Positions 34,149 through 43,966 of a stretch of DNA of 64,000 nt are shown here, piece by piece (within the stretch, counting starts at the first letter, position 1; every line of letters begins with the position of its first letter). The position numbers and the translations under genes are program-made. Origin of the DNA: Fibrobacter sp. UBA4223. GTDB taxonomy: Bacteria > Fibrobacterota > Fibrobacteria > Fibrobacterales > Fibrobacteraceae. The stretch is from NCBI GenBank assembly GCA_002382975.1, contig DFTB01000007.1, positions 1 through 64,000 of the forward strand. Direction: 5' to 3'. Below the pieces are notes generated by a model. The model saw nothing but the letters and a program-made list of their open reading frames with translations, was not told where the DNA came from and searched no databases.

Positions 34149-34595
34149 TTAGGGCAGTGTCTGGGCGTAGCCTGCGATGTCCACCATTTCGTCCAGCGTG
34201 AGCTCGTCGTAAAACGGTTCCATGCCCTCCCGGGTCTCGTCGCCGAAATTCATCTGGTACCAGAATGTGGGCATGTCGTCCCGGGCCCTTTGCCCCAGGT
34301 AGGTGGGCTTTGCCTCCATCGGCGTGAAATTGATTCGCCTGCCGTCGAGATTGTGGCAGCCCCTGCAGTTTTGGTAAAAGAGTTTTTTGCCCCGTTCCAG
34401 GTTTGCCCCTTTGATTTTTCCGTCTTTGTCCAGGAGCTTATAAACCAGGTAGGCCATGCGCTTGTCTTCTCTGGTGAGGGTGTCTCCGGGAGAACCTGGC
34501 TCAGGCGCATCTCCTGCAGGCGCCGGGTCGCCAAGAACCAGGCCGTAGCCTGCAAGACAGAGGGCGATTCCCAGGGTTCTGAACGAACGGCGCAT
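34149..34595 (-). CDS. Exported monohaem cytochrome c
   Basis: The 148-residue protein has a signal peptide (LGIALCLAGYGLVLG) and one haem attachment motif, NCRGCH (Cys77, Cys80, His81). Met residues in the C-terminal half (DDMPTFWYQMNFG; GMEPFYDEL) could give the sixth ligand. The C-terminal LDEMVDIAGYAQTLP helix is typical of small class I cytochromes. It would shuttle electrons in the periplasm. No oxidase or reductase gene is adjacent. It is transcribed against its neighbours. Confidence 0.85.
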   Translation of the reverse strand: MRRSFRTLGIALCLAGYGLVLGDPAPAGDAPEPGSPGDTLTREDKRMAYLVYKLLDKDGKIKGANLERGKKLFYQNCRGCHNLDGRRINFTPMEAKPTYLGQRARDDMPTFWYQMNFGDETREGMEPFYDELTLDEMVDIAGYAQTLP

Positions 34596-34967
34596 GGGGA
34601 GAATATAGTAATTAGGGGGTAGGGGTTAGGATTTAGGATCTAGGGGTTAAGATTTAGGGAGGTGTGGAATGTGCGGCTCGGGTCTTAAACGTTGTCATCC
34701 TCGCGGAGGCGAGGATCTGCTAGATTGCAGTAAGCGGATCCTCACCAGAGCCTGCCCTGAGCCTGTCGAACGGGTGAGGATGACGAATACATTCCTCACA
34801 CCTCACAACTCACAACTCACCACTCATAACTCACAACTCACAACTCACACCTCACACCTCACACCTCACACCTCACAACTCACAACTCACCACTCACAAC
34901 TCATAACTCACAACTCATCACTCACACCTTCCCTCCTGTCCCTCATTTTATATATTGTTCAGCACAA
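34596..34967. repeat. Long repeat tract: TTAGGG-like, REP-like and CACAACTCA tandem units
   Basis: GGGTAGGGGTTAGGATTTAG units (about 34617-34660) are followed by a GTCATCCTCGCGGAGGCGAGG element (about 34694-34780). Then comes about 130 bases of imperfect 8-9 base units, CACAACTCA / CACACCTCA / CACCACTCA (34797-34928). TATATT (34951-34956) lies just before the esterase start and is its likely -10 element. No gene is seen. Confidence 0.85.
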
Positions 34968-36047
34968 ATGAACACGGAAAAAACGCACATCTCCTTTGCC
35001 GCCCTCTTGCTTTTGGTGTTTGGCTTTTTCACCTTCTCTTTCGGAGGTCCTATGAATCATCCCCTGTTGGAAAACGTTCTCTTGACGGGCCGCTGGCAAG
35101 TTTCGCCCCAGGCCCTTACCGCAAGCGCTCCCGGAGTCATGGTCCAGTTTGCCGCTACCACGAAGGAACTTTCCTTTGACCTGGAAGGGGAGGCCCGCTA
35201 CCGTCTGGATATCGACGGCAAGACCGCCGAGTATTTCGTCATCGATGCCCGCGAGACCCACAAGGTAAAAGTCCAGGGCGAAGGCGTCCACCAGTTCCGC
35301 CTGATCAAGGTAAGCGAGTCCAATCCGGGAAAGATCAACCTCTACGGTATCGACCTCGGCAAGGGAGGCGAGTTCGGACCGAAGCCCAAGGCCTCCAACC
35401 GACGCATCGAATTTATCGGGGATTCCTACAGTGTAGGTTACGGCAACGAGGCGAACGGCCCCGAAGACGGCTCCGTTTTCGAAAAGACCAACGCCTCCAA
35501 GAGCTACGCGTTCTTGCTGGCCGACGGATACAAGGCGGACTTTCAGATTAACGCGGTGAGCGGCCGCGGCCTGGTCCGCAACTACGACGGGATTGTGCCC
35601 GACTGGCCTTTGAGCAGGCTCTACGACTACACCGTCTTTGGTGCGGCGGAACAGGGGGAATCCGAACTCTGGAATTTCGAGACCTTCCACCCCCAGGTCA
35701 TCGTGATTTTTGTGGGTATCAACGATTTTCAGGGCAATCCTCCCTACGCAGACCCTGCCGCCTTCAAGGCGGCCTACGATGCCTTGCTCGCCAAGCTCCG
35801 CAAACTGCACCCCGGTGTGAAGTTCCTGCTGGTATCTACCAAGACCTGGCCTAACGACGCCATGACTCCTGCGGTGCAACAGGTTTTCGAAGACCAGCAG
35901 GCGAAGGGCTTCAAGGACCTGGAGTACAAGTTGGTCCAGACAGAGAACACCGCGCTCCACGGTCACCCCTCCGCACACTCCCAAGAAGAGCTTGCGCAGA
36001 CCCTCCGTTTCGCAGTTGGACGATTAGGAGGTTTTTTGAGCAGGTAA
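34968..36047 (+). CDS. CE2-like SGNH carbohydrate esterase
   Basis: The 359-residue protein has a hydrophobic signal (FAALLLLVFGFFTFSFG) and two domains typical of carbohydrate esterase family 2. The N-terminal jelly-roll-like part (about 30-140) includes VMVQFAATTKELSFDLEG. The SGNH catalytic part starts at FIGDSYSVGYG, where the Ser is the nucleophile; GINDFQ carries the Asn of block III, and GHPSAHSQEE holds the catalytic His. Such enzymes remove acetyl groups from xylan or mannan. It fits the polysaccharide-degrading lifestyle suggested by the GH5 and GH9 genes. Confidence 0.85.
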   Translation: MNTEKTHISFAALLLLVFGFFTFSFGGPMNHPLLENVLLTGRWQVSPQALTASAPGVMVQFAATTKELSFDLEGEARYRLDIDGKTAEYFVIDARETHKVKVQGEGVHQFRLIKVSESNPGKINLYGIDLGKGGEFGPKPKASNRRIEFIGDSYSVGYGNEANGPEDGSVFEKTNASKSYAFLLADGYKADFQINAVSGRGLVRNYDGIVPDWPLSRLYDYTVFGAAEQGESELWNFETFHPQVIVIFVGINDFQGNPPYADPAAFKAAYDALLAKLRKLHPGVKFLLVSTKTWPNDAMTPAVQQVFEDQQAKGFKDLEYKLVQTENTALHGHPSAHSQEELAQTLRFAVGRLGGFLSR

Positions 36048-36107
36048 ACTCTTGTTTTCGCAATAGTTTTGTATTATTTTGAATGCAAGTTTAACGGAAT
36101 CTTTTAG

Positions 36108-37442
36108 ATGTCTTGGTTGATGGAAAAGATATATGCCCTGTTCAGGATGAATATCCTGATTTTTGCGCTCCTTGCCGCTACGGTTATCGCCCTTACGGCT
36201 TACCACAAGGGGCTGAACGACATTGTCTTCTTGAACCTTTCCGACTACCCCTACATTATCGCCCAGACGGACTCCGCCGACGGCGGTAATTCCGCAGTCA
36301 AACTGATCCGTACGGATTCTTCCGTGGTGGTGGACTACGAACTGCGGGAAGGCTACGCTTACCCCTTTGCGGGTATCAAGATTTTGCTGGGAGATGGCCA
36401 GACCAAAGGATTGGACCTTTCCCACTACGACAGTATTTTCGTGTGGATTAAGCCCCGCGGCGAAGGAACGGTGCGCCTCTACATGCGCAGCTACGACCCG
36501 TCCATTTACCGCGAAGGCGACGAAAGTTCCCTGAAATTCAACGAACTGGAATTTTTCCCGCTAGAAGAGACATACCCTGCGGTGTTCGTGCCCCAGGAAT
36601 TCCGCGTGGCGGGCTGGTGGGTGGCCCAGAACGAAATCAACGTGCACAAGGCCCGTGTGGATCTGTCCAACGTGCCCCTCATCGAAATCCAGACGGGCAC
36701 CAACGCTCCCCTGGGCTACGGTACCATGGAAATCCGCGGTCTCTGCTTCAAGGGCAAGAAGATTGCCTGGGCCGACCTGGTGACCATCATCGTCGCCATC
36801 TGGTTCGTGACCTTCCTCATTATCTTGATTATCCGCTTCTTCGACTACAGCCGTGAACGGGCTTCCAACAAGAAAAAGCGCGAGGAACTGGAAAAGAACC
36901 TGAAGGCCCTGGAAATCGAGAAGAGCGAATACGAGAAGTCCAGCAAGGAAGACCCGCTGACGGGTTGCCTGAACCGTGCGGGCTTCAGCAGCGTGCTTAT
37001 GCATGAACAAGAGGAACTGGTAAAGAACGGAAGCCCCGTTTCCTTCGTGATTCTGGACATTGACCACTTCAAGGACGTGAACGACACCTGGGGCCACAAC
37101 GTTGGCGACGAGGTGCTGGTGAACCTCACCAAGCTTATCCAGGGCAAGATCCGTAACACCGACGCCCTGGTCCGCTGGGGTGGCGAAGAGTTCGTAATCC
37201 TCTGCGGCGACACGCCTATCCAGAACGCCCAGTTCTTGGCCGAAAAGCTCCGTCACGCCATCGAGACGACCCAGCTTATCAAGCAGCAGGTGGTCACCTG
37301 TTCCTTCGGTATCGCCGAAATGGTTGCGGGCGAAGATCCCAAGCGCCTGTTCGACCGTGCGGACAAGGCCCTGTATGCCTCCAAGCAGGCAGGCCGCAAC
37401 CGTGTGACCAGCGCCACCTTCAAGAAGTCCGAATCCAGGTAG
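36108..37442 (+). CDS. Membrane diguanylate cyclase (GGDEF)
   Basis: The 444-residue protein has an N-terminal membrane helix (about 12-30), a periplasmic beta-rich sensor region resembling a carbohydrate-binding fold (about 40-220), a second helix (WADLVTIIVAIWFVTFLIIL, about 224-243) and a cytoplasmic coiled linker. The GGDEF domain starts at DPLTGCLNRAGF. The active-site loop is RWGGEEF and an inhibitory RxxD site (RNTD) lies five residues before it, so it should make cyclic di-GMP with product inhibition. The sugar-binding-like sensor suggests surface or substrate signals. Confidence 0.9.
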   Translation: MSWLMEKIYALFRMNILIFALLAATVIALTAYHKGLNDIVFLNLSDYPYIIAQTDSADGGNSAVKLIRTDSSVVVDYELREGYAYPFAGIKILLGDGQTKGLDLSHYDSIFVWIKPRGEGTVRLYMRSYDPSIYREGDESSLKFNELEFFPLEETYPAVFVPQEFRVAGWWVAQNEINVHKARVDLSNVPLIEIQTGTNAPLGYGTMEIRGLCFKGKKIAWADLVTIIVAIWFVTFLIILIIRFFDYSRERASNKKKREELEKNLKALEIEKSEYEKSSKEDPLTGCLNRAGFSSVLMHEQEELVKNGSPVSFVILDIDHFKDVNDTWGHNVGDEVLVNLTKLIQGKIRNTDALVRWGGEEFVILCGDTPIQNAQFLAEKLRHAIETTQLIKQQVVTCSFGIAEMVAGEDPKRLFDRADKALYASKQAGRNRVTSATFKKSESR

Positions 37443-37443
37443 G

Positions 37444-39810
37444 CTAGAACAGGAATCCGCCGAAGCGGACGATCACTCCTGCAAAGACGACGCTCACCAT
37501 AGTCATGAGCTTGATGAGGATATTCAGGGAAGGACCTGCGGTATCCTTGAATGGGTCGCCTACGGTATCGCCGACGACGGCGGACTTGTGTGTATCGGAG
37601 CCCTTGCCGCCGTAGTTCCCTTTTTCCACGAACTTCTTCGCGTTATCCCAGGCGCCGCCTGCATTGTTCAGCATGGTGGCAAGGGCAAAACCGCACGCAA
37701 GTCCGCCCACCAGCAGGCCGAACACTCCGGCCACGCCCATAAAGAGCCCCACCAGCACCGGGACCACAACCGCCAGGAGCGACGGGATGACCATTTCGTG
37801 CTGGGCGCCTACGGTGGAAATCTCCACGCAGCGGGCGTAATCCGGCTGGCCCGTACCTTCCATGATTCCGGGGATTTCCCTGAACTGCCGACGGACTTCT
37901 TCGACCATGGCGCTGGCGGCACGGCCCACCGCCTTGATGGTGAGGGCGCAGAACACGAAGGCCATCATGGCACCGATGAAGATGCCTCCCAGCAGTAGCG
38001 GGTTCATGAGGTTCAGGTTGTAGATGTTCATGAAGTCCACGTAGTTCGCCTTGCTGGCCACAAGCCCTATAAGCTCGCCGCTGGCGGAGACGGCGCGGTT
38101 ACCGCCGTCCAGAATCTTTGCGCCGTCTATGTTGGCTACCGCATTTACCAGGTCCTGGCTGTGGTTCGCGAAGGTGACGCTGCCTACGTTCCAGAGGCCC
38201 TTGGCCGATGTGGCCAGGTGGCCAATCCATATCTTGATTTCTTCTACGTAAGAGGCGAGAAGTGCCATGGCGGTAAGGGCCGCAGACCCGATGGCGAATC
38301 CCTTTCCGGTGGCGGCGGTGGTGTTTCCTAGCATGTCCAGTTCGTCGGTACGGGCGCGCACACTGGCGTCAAGCCCTGCCATTTCGGCGTTTCCGCCGGC
38401 GTTGTCGGCAATGGGCCCAAAGGCATCTGTGGCAAGAGTGATTCCCAAGGTGCTGAGCATGCCCACGGCCGCAAAGCCTACGCCGTAAAGTCCCATGGCC
38501 ATGTTTTCAAAACCGCCGGCACATCCAAATGCGGCAATGATGCCAATCACGATGGTCACCACAGGGAGCCCCGTAGAGAACATGCCCACCGAAATGCCGT
38601 CGATGATGGTGGTGGCGGCTCCAAGCCTAGCCTGGCCTGCGATGCCCCTGGTAGGCTTGTAGGCGTCGGAGGTGTAGTATTCCGTAAACTGCCCGATAAG
38701 CACGCCGGCGGCAAGTCCCGAAAGTACCGCCCCGAAAATTCCCATGCCGATAAATCCAAGTTTCACCATGACAAAGAGGGCGATGAGGATCATGATGGAA
38801 GAGCCCAGCGTTCCTGTCAGGAGGGAGTGGAGAAGGTTCTTGGTGGTGGCATCTTCCTTGGTGCGGACCATGAAAATGCCCACCACCGAAAGCACGATAC
38901 CGATGGCCGCCACCACCATGGGGGCGATCACGTAGTTGAGGCCTCCGGGGAGGGCCGCTCCCAGAGCCGCCGTGGCCAAGATGGACCCGCAGTAAGATTC
39001 GTAAAGGTCGGCTCCCATGCCGGCTACGTCTCCAACGTTGTCGCCCACGTTGTCGGCGATGGTGGCCGGGTTCCTGGGGTCGTCTTCGGGAATGCCCGCT
39101 TCTACCTTGCCCACCAGGTCGGCGCCTACGTCGGCCGCCTTGGTGTAGATGCCTCCGCCCACGCGGGCGAACAGCGCCTGCAAAGAGGCTCCCATGCCGA
39201 AGGTCAGCATGGTGGTGGTGATTTCTACCATCTTGCCGTGGAGCCAGGCGTCATTTTGCAAGAGAGAATCGCTCCAGCCGCCTAATGCTAGTTTGTTTGC
39301 AATATCGGCGCCGAAACCGAACACGTTGTGGTCATAGATGTAGTTCAGCAAGATAAACCACGCCGAAATATCCAGCAGGCCAAACCCCACCACCACAAGG
39401 CCCATGACGGCCCCGCTTCTGAAGGCGATGACAAGCCCCCGGTTCAAGCTGCTCATGGCTCCCTGGGCCGTTCTGGAACTTGCGTAGGTGGCGGTCTTCA
39501 TACCCAGAAAACCGCACAGGCCGCTGAAGAAACCGCCGGTAAGGAACGCCACCGGCACAAAGGGGTTCTGGATGCCCATGATGGCGAGCACCACGAACAC
39601 CGCGAACAGCACCGTAAAGACGATGGAGACGGTCTTGTATTGGCGCCTCAGGTAGGCAAACGCCCCCACCCGCACAAAGTGGGCGATGGCTTTCATTTTG
39701 TGGTTGCCGTCGGGAGCTTTTTTCATGGCCCTGTAGAACAGGTAGGCCATAACGAGGGCGAACAGGGCCGCGACAGGAACAAGGAACCAAAAACTGGGAA
39801 TCGTAGTCAT
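37444..39810 (-). CDS. hppA: Membrane-bound ion-pumping pyrophosphatase, K+-dependent type
   Basis: The 788-residue protein has about 16 membrane helices and the pyrophosphate-binding motif [20 protein letters not shown]. The second site reads [18 protein letters not shown]. The segment [20 protein letters not shown] has Ala at the position that is Lys in K+-independent enzymes, and Gly three residues later, so it belongs to the K+-dependent class, which includes Na+ pumps. It conserves energy from pyrophosphate hydrolysis. It is divergent from the isoprenoid genes at 39955, whose prenyl transferase releases pyrophosphate. Confidence 0.95.
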   Translation of the reverse strand: MTTIPSFWFLVPVAALFALVMAYLFYRAMKKAPDGNHKMKAIAHFVRVGAFAYLRRQYKTVSIVFTVLFAVFVVLAIMGIQNPFVPVAFLTGGFFSGLCGFLGMKTATYASSRTAQGAMSSLNRGLVIAFRSGAVMGLVVVGFGLLDISAWFILLNYIYDHNVFGFGADIANKLALGGWSDSLLQNDAWLHGKMVEITTTMLTFGMGASLQALFARVGGGIYTKAADVGADLVGKVEAGIPEDDPRNPATIADNVGDNVGDVAGMGADLYESYCGSILATAALGAALPGGLNYVIAPMVVAAIGIVLSVVGIFMVRTKEDATTKNLLHSLLTGTLGSSIMILIALFVMVKLGFIGMGIFGAVLSGLAAGVLIGQFTEYYTSDAYKPTRGIAGQARLGAATTIIDGISVGMFSTGLPVVTIVIGIIAAFGCAGGFENMAMGLYGVGFAAVGMLSTLGITLATDAFGPIADNAGGNAEMAGLDASVRARTDELDMLGNTTAATGKGFAIGSAALTAMALLASYVEEIKIWIGHLATSAKGLWNVGSVTFANHSQDLVNAVANIDGAKILDGGNRAVSASGELIGLVASKANYVDFMNIYNLNLMNPLLLGGIFIGAMMAFVFCALTIKAVGRAASAMVEEVRRQFREIPGIMEGTGQPDYARCVEISTVGAQHEMVIPSLLAVVVPVLVGLFMGVAGVFGLLVGGLACGFALATMLNNAGGAWDNAKKFVEKGNYGGKGSDTHKSAVVGDTVGDPFKDTAGPSLNILIKLMTMVSVVFAGVIVRFGGFLF

Positions 39811-39954
39811 GGGAACCTCCTATTTGAAATCTATCTCCAAAAAAAGAAAAAAGCACAACTCGGTCCATTTATTTATGACGAAACGGGGAAAAAGGGGATA
39901 AAATGGGGGTAAAACGGGATAGGGGGCCCCCCTGATTTAAGTATCTTTGGGGGT
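39811..39954. promoter_or_regulatory. Divergent promoter region between hppA and ispA
   Basis: The gap holds an AT-rich stretch upstream of hppA, an AGGAGGTTCCC ribosome-binding site for hppA (about 39814-39824, complement), and a GGGGGCCCCCC palindrome (about 39922-39932) upstream of ispA. I do not see a convincing -35/-10 pair. Confidence 0.4.
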
Positions 39955-40842
39955 ATGCAGTCTATTGAAAAAGAAGCAGCTATTGCACAGGACTATCTGT
40001 CCAAGATTTCTGTAGAGGCGGAAGCCCTATTTGACAAGTACCTCCCTCCGGTAACGGATCAGCCCTGCCGGTTGCACGAGGCCATGCGCTATTCTATGCT
40101 GGCGGGCGGTAAGCGCCTGCGTCCTGCCCTTGTTAGGGCTACTTTTGACATGTTCGGCGGCAAGGGCGAAGGCGTTGAGCTTGCCATGGTCGCCCTGGAG
40201 ATGATCCACACCTTCTCCCTCATTCACGACGACCTGCCCTGTATCGACAACGACGATTTCCGCAGGGGCAAGCCCACCAGCCACAAGCAGTTTGGCGAGG
40301 CTACGGCCGTAATGGCAGGAGATGCCCTTTGCGTGCTCGCTTTTGAACTCATGGGCAAGACGGGAAACGCCCGTGCAATCGAAGTCCTTGCACACCTGCT
40401 CAGCACCTACGGCCTTATCGGCGGCGAAATGATCGATATCGAATGCGAAGGCAAGGAAGTGGACCTGGAAACGGTGGACTACATCCATTACCACAAGACG
40501 GCGGCCCTTATCGAGGCGGCCCTGCAGGTAGGCGCCATGCTTGCCGGTGCAAGCGATGCCGACATCCAGGTCATCCGCAAGTACGGCAAGTCCATCGGGC
40601 TTGCGTTCCAGATTGTGGACGATATCCTGGACATTGTCTCCACTACCGAAGAACTGGGCAAGGATGCCGGTTCCGACATCGAGAAGGGCAAGGCCACCTA
40701 CCCCTCCGTGGTGGGGCTTGACCGTTCCAGGGAAAAGGCCAAGGAACTCTTCGAAGAGTCCATCAAGTCTCTGGATTCCCTCTCCTGCGATACCGAAATC
40801 CTTCGGGCCATAGCCGCATTCATTATCACCCGGGTTAAGTAA
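39955..40842 (+). CDS. ispA: Farnesyl/geranyl diphosphate synthase (polyprenyl synthetase)
   Basis: The 295-residue enzyme joins C5 isoprene units. The first Asp-rich motif is in SLIHDDLPCIDNDDFRRGKPT and the second in QIVDDILDIV. GGKRLRPALV near residue 45 is the conserved diphosphate-binding region. The two-residue insertion in the first motif (DDLPCID) and the length match bacterial IspA. Its stop overlaps the dxs start (TAATG), so isoprenoid precursors and chain elongation are co-expressed. Confidence 0.93.
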   Translation: MQSIEKEAAIAQDYLSKISVEAEALFDKYLPPVTDQPCRLHEAMRYSMLAGGKRLRPALVRATFDMFGGKGEGVELAMVALEMIHTFSLIHDDLPCIDNDDFRRGKPTSHKQFGEATAVMAGDALCVLAFELMGKTGNARAIEVLAHLLSTYGLIGGEMIDIECEGKEVDLETVDYIHYHKTAALIEAALQVGAMLAGASDADIQVIRKYGKSIGLAFQIVDDILDIVSTTEELGKDAGSDIEKGKATYPSVVGLDRSREKAKELFEESIKSLDSLSCDTEILRAIAAFIITRVK

Positions 40843-42710
40843 TGGAACTGAAAGACATAAAGTCTCCCGAGGACATCAAGCATTGTTCTGTGGAGGAACT
40901 TTATAACCTGGCGTCCCAGGTACGCGAGACCATCATTGGCCAGGTGGCCAAGCATGGCGGCCACTTGGCGTCTAGCCTCGGGGTGGTAGAACTGACCATC
41001 GCCCTCCATTACGTGTTCAACGCTCCCGAAGACAAGATTGTCTGGGACGTAGGGCACCAGGCCTATGTGCACAAGCTTTTGACGGGCCGCTACGACCGGT
41101 TCGACACGCTCCGCCAGCAGGGCGGCATTTCCGGATTTTTGAAACGCTGCGAAAGCGAGTACGACTGCTTTGGCGCAGGACATGCCACCACCTCCATTTC
41201 GGCGGCTCTTGGCTTTGCTGTGGCCCGCAACCACTTTAACCGCAAGAACAACGTGGTGGCTGTCATCGGTGACGGCTCCATGACCGGCGGTATGGCTTAC
41301 GAGGCCCTGAACAACGCGGGTATTTCGAAGCAGAACATGACCATCATCTTGAACGATAACAAGATGAGCATCGCTCCCAATGTGGGCGGGTTCAGCAAGT
41401 ACCTGAACCGCGTGATATCCGACCCGGTCTATAACAAGATGCGCTCCGATTTGGATCGCCTTATGACCAGGCTCCCCGGAGTGCTGGGGAGTAGGTTCCG
41501 CGATTTGTTCTTGCAGGTGGAAAACGCGGCGAAAAACGCCGTGAAGCCGGGCGCTTTCTTCGAAGACCTGGGTATTCGCTATTTCGGGCCTATCGACGGT
41601 CACGACATCAACGAACTGATTATGATTCTCGAGCGGGTCAAGTCCCAGCCGGGGCCTTGCCTGGTCCATGTTCTGACCGAGAAGGGCCGCGGGCTGAACG
41701 CCGCCGAGAAGAACCCCACCAAGTTCCACGGCACGGGCCCCTTCGACCCCGAAAGCGGGCTCCCCCTTTCGCCGGGCAGTCCGAACCCATCCCTTACCAG
41801 CGTGTTCGGAAAGACCCTGTTGGAACTTGCCCGTAAGGACAACCGTATTATCGGGATTACGGCCGCCATGCCTACGGGCTGCGGCCTGGACATCGTTGCC
41901 AAGGAACTGCCTGACCGGGTGATAGACGTGGGTATTGCCGAGGAGCATGCGGTGACCTTTGCCGCAGGCCTTGCCTGCGACGGAGTGGTGCCGGTGGTGG
42001 CTATCTATTCCAGCTTTATGCAGCGGGCCTACGACCAGATTATGCACGACGTGGCCCTGCAGAAACTCCACGTGGTGTTCGTGCTGGACCGCGCGGGCCT
42101 TGTGGGCGCCGACGGGCCTACCCATCACGGGACCTTTGACCTGTCGTTCCTCCGCACGGTGCCGGGCATGACCATTCTTGCGCCCAGCGACGAAAACGAA
42201 CTTCGGGATATGCTGAAGGCTTCCATCGATATGGAAGGCCCTGTGGCTATCCGTTACCCCCGCGGGACCGCCCTTGCCGAGAAGCTTTTGGAGCCGCCTG
42301 CGACAGTAGATGTGAAGCTCCCGAAGGTCTTGGAACAGGGCAAGGGCATTCTGCTTCTGGGTGCCGGGTTCATGACCAACGAACTGAAGAAGACGGCGAA
42401 GATTCTTCGCGAGCATGGGCATAACCCTACTCTCGTGGACGCCCGTCTGGTGAAGCCCCTGGATGCCGAATGTTATCGGGGTCTGTTCGAAAGCCACGAC
42501 ACCATTGTCACTCTCGAGGACAACACCTTAGTAGGCGGCTTTGGCTCTGCCGTAATGGAGCTCGCCGCAGATCTTGGATATTCAGGCAAGAAGTTCTTCC
42601 GGTTCGGAATCCCGGATAGTTTTGTGGAGCAAGGTGAAATCAAGAACCTTTACAAACTCTTGAAAATCGATGGCGAATCTGTCGCCGAACAACTGATGGA
42701 AAAACTATGA
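40842..42710 (+). CDS. dxs: 1-deoxy-D-xylulose-5-phosphate synthase
   Basis: The 622-residue thiamine-diphosphate enzyme catalyses the first step of the MEP pathway, from pyruvate and glyceraldehyde-3-phosphate. Motifs include WDVGHQAYVHKLLTGR, FGAGHATTSISAALGFAVAR, the ThDP motif GDGSMTGGMAYEALNNAG, YFGPIDGHD and the pyrimidine-side GIAEEHAVTFAAGLA with the conserved Glu. Length is standard. It overlaps ispA upstream and rlmB downstream (ATGA), so translation is coupled. Confidence 0.97.
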   Translation: MELKDIKSPEDIKHCSVEELYNLASQVRETIIGQVAKHGGHLASSLGVVELTIALHYVFNAPEDKIVWDVGHQAYVHKLLTGRYDRFDTLRQQGGISGFLKRCESEYDCFGAGHATTSISAALGFAVARNHFNRKNNVVAVIGDGSMTGGMAYEALNNAGISKQNMTIILNDNKMSIAPNVGGFSKYLNRVISDPVYNKMRSDLDRLMTRLPGVLGSRFRDLFLQVENAAKNAVKPGAFFEDLGIRYFGPIDGHDINELIMILERVKSQPGPCLVHVLTEKGRGLNAAEKNPTKFHGTGPFDPESGLPLSPGSPNPSLTSVFGKTLLELARKDNRIIGITAAMPTGCGLDIVAKELPDRVIDVGIAEEHAVTFAAGLACDGVVPVVAIYSSFMQRAYDQIMHDVALQKLHVVFVLDRAGLVGADGPTHHGTFDLSFLRTVPGMTILAPSDENELRDMLKASIDMEGPVAIRYPRGTALAEKLLEPPATVDVKLPKVLEQGKGILLLGAGFMTNELKKTAKILREHGHNPTLVDARLVKPLDAECYRGLFESHDTIVTLEDNTLVGGFGSAVMELAADLGYSGKKFFRFGIPDSFVEQGEIKNLYKLLKIDGESVAEQLMEKL

Positions 42711-43966
42711 GCGAAGAAAACAAGACCCCGCGTACCATAAGGAAAACTTTGGACCGCAAGTTCGGCGTCAGCGAAAGCCGTGATGAACGCCGCCCCCGCC
42801 GCGAAGAAAGAACCGGCGATGATAGGGAATTTGGCCGTGGCCCTCGTGGTGACCGCCCCCGTGGACTTCGCGAAGACGGAAGCCTCCGTGAAGGCCGCAC
42901 AGGGGAACGCCGTTTCGACCGCGAGCGCAAGCCCTTTGACCGCGAACGCCGTCCCCGCCGTTTTGACGACAGACCCTTCGGCAGGTCCGAACGGTTCGGT
43001 CACGACCGCCGCCGCGATGGAGACCGCCCTTTCCGCGGGTTCGACAAGGCCGGCTTTGAAAAGTCCAGCAGGCCCATTTACCGCCAGCGTCCGGAACAAA
43101 AGTCTGACGCCTTCCAGGACGAAAACCTGGACGAGTCCGTATTGGAAGCCCGCGCAGCCCAGGCGGAAACCGTAGAAGAAACCGCCGGCAATCCGCCCTG
43201 GTTCAAGAAGCTCCTGGCCCTCACCACAGAAAAGGGCCGCGAACGCGAAGGCCGTTTCTTGGGCGAAGGCGTCCATGTGGTGACCGAGCTGGTAAAAAAC
43301 CATCGCGAACTGGTCATTGCCGTTTACGCCGTCGAAGGTTTCGAGGACCAGACTCTGCTGGACCTCATCAACGAGGCAGGGATCACCCTCCACGACATGC
43401 CTGCCGACCAGATGAAGCAGATTAGCTCTACGGTGACCCCCCAGGGCATTATCGCCCACTGCCGTATTGCAAATACCAAGCCCAACTACGAATCCAGCCG
43501 CAGCGTGTTGACTCTTGTAGATGCGGTACAGGACCCGGGCAATTTGGGAACGCTGTTCCGCACGAGCCTCGGCTTCGGTTCTGACGGCATGATTCTTGGC
43601 CGTGGCACCGTGAGCCCCTTCAACCCGAAGGTGGTTCGCGGCTCATCGGGAACTTTCCTCCGTGTTCCTTTCGAATTCGACGTGGACTTGATTGACCAGA
43701 TTAATTTCTTACGCAGCAAGGGATACACGATTATTGCGACCGACCTGCATGCCAAGCAGTCCTTGCGCCAGATTCCGGAAAGGAAGCTCCGCAAGATGGC
43801 TTTCTTGGTGGGTAACGAAGGTGCGGGCACCAACCCCTACTTTATCGAACTTGCCGACGAGACGGTAAAGATTCCCATGAGCAGCGAGCTGGAATCCCTG
43901 AACGTGGCGGTAGCCCACGGCATTCTCAGCTACGAGGCCGCCCAGATTCAAGAGGAGCTGAAGTAA
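42707..43966 (+). CDS. rlmB: SpoU-family rRNA 2'-O-methyltransferase with long Arg-rich N-terminal tail
   Basis: The 419-residue protein has the SpoU/TrmH fold in residues 165-415. A substrate-binding lobe (GRFLGEGVHVVTEL) precedes the knotted catalytic part: LVDAVQDPGNLGTLFRTSLGFG (motif 1 with Asn/Arg), FLVGNEGAGTNPYFI (motif 2) and IPMSSELESLNVAVAHGILSYE (motif 3). It is predicted to methylate a guanosine ribose in 23S rRNA. The first about 150 residues are repetitive Arg/Asp/Glu/Gly (RRPRREER, GPRGDRPRGL), probably disordered and RNA-binding. RlmB is the closest named match, but a paralogue is possible. Confidence 0.85.
   Translation: MSEENKTPRTIRKTLDRKFGVSESRDERRPRREERTGDDREFGRGPRGDRPRGLREDGSLREGRTGERRFDRERKPFDRERRPRRFDDRPFGRSERFGHDRRRDGDRPFRGFDKAGFEKSSRPIYRQRPEQKSDAFQDENLDESVLEARAAQAETVEETAGNPPWFKKLLALTTEKGREREGRFLGEGVHVVTELVKNHRELVIAVYAVEGFEDQTLLDLINEAGITLHDMPADQMKQISSTVTPQGIIAHCRIANTKPNYESSRSVLTLVDAVQDPGNLGTLFRTSLGFGSDGMILGRGTVSPFNPKVVRGSSGTFLRVPFEFDVDLIDQINFLRSKGYTIIATDLHAKQSLRQIPERKLRKMAFLVGNEGAGTNPYFIELADETVKIPMSSELESLNVAVAHGILSYEAAQIQEELK

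Noticed and set aside
34797..34928. CACAACTCA repeats considered as a CRISPR array
   Set aside because: Units are only 8-9 bases, imperfect, and have no spacers; no cas gene is present.
40698..42497. 599-codon minus-strand frame opposite dxs
   Set aside because: The dxs frame carries all thiamine-enzyme motifs; the opposite frame shows none.
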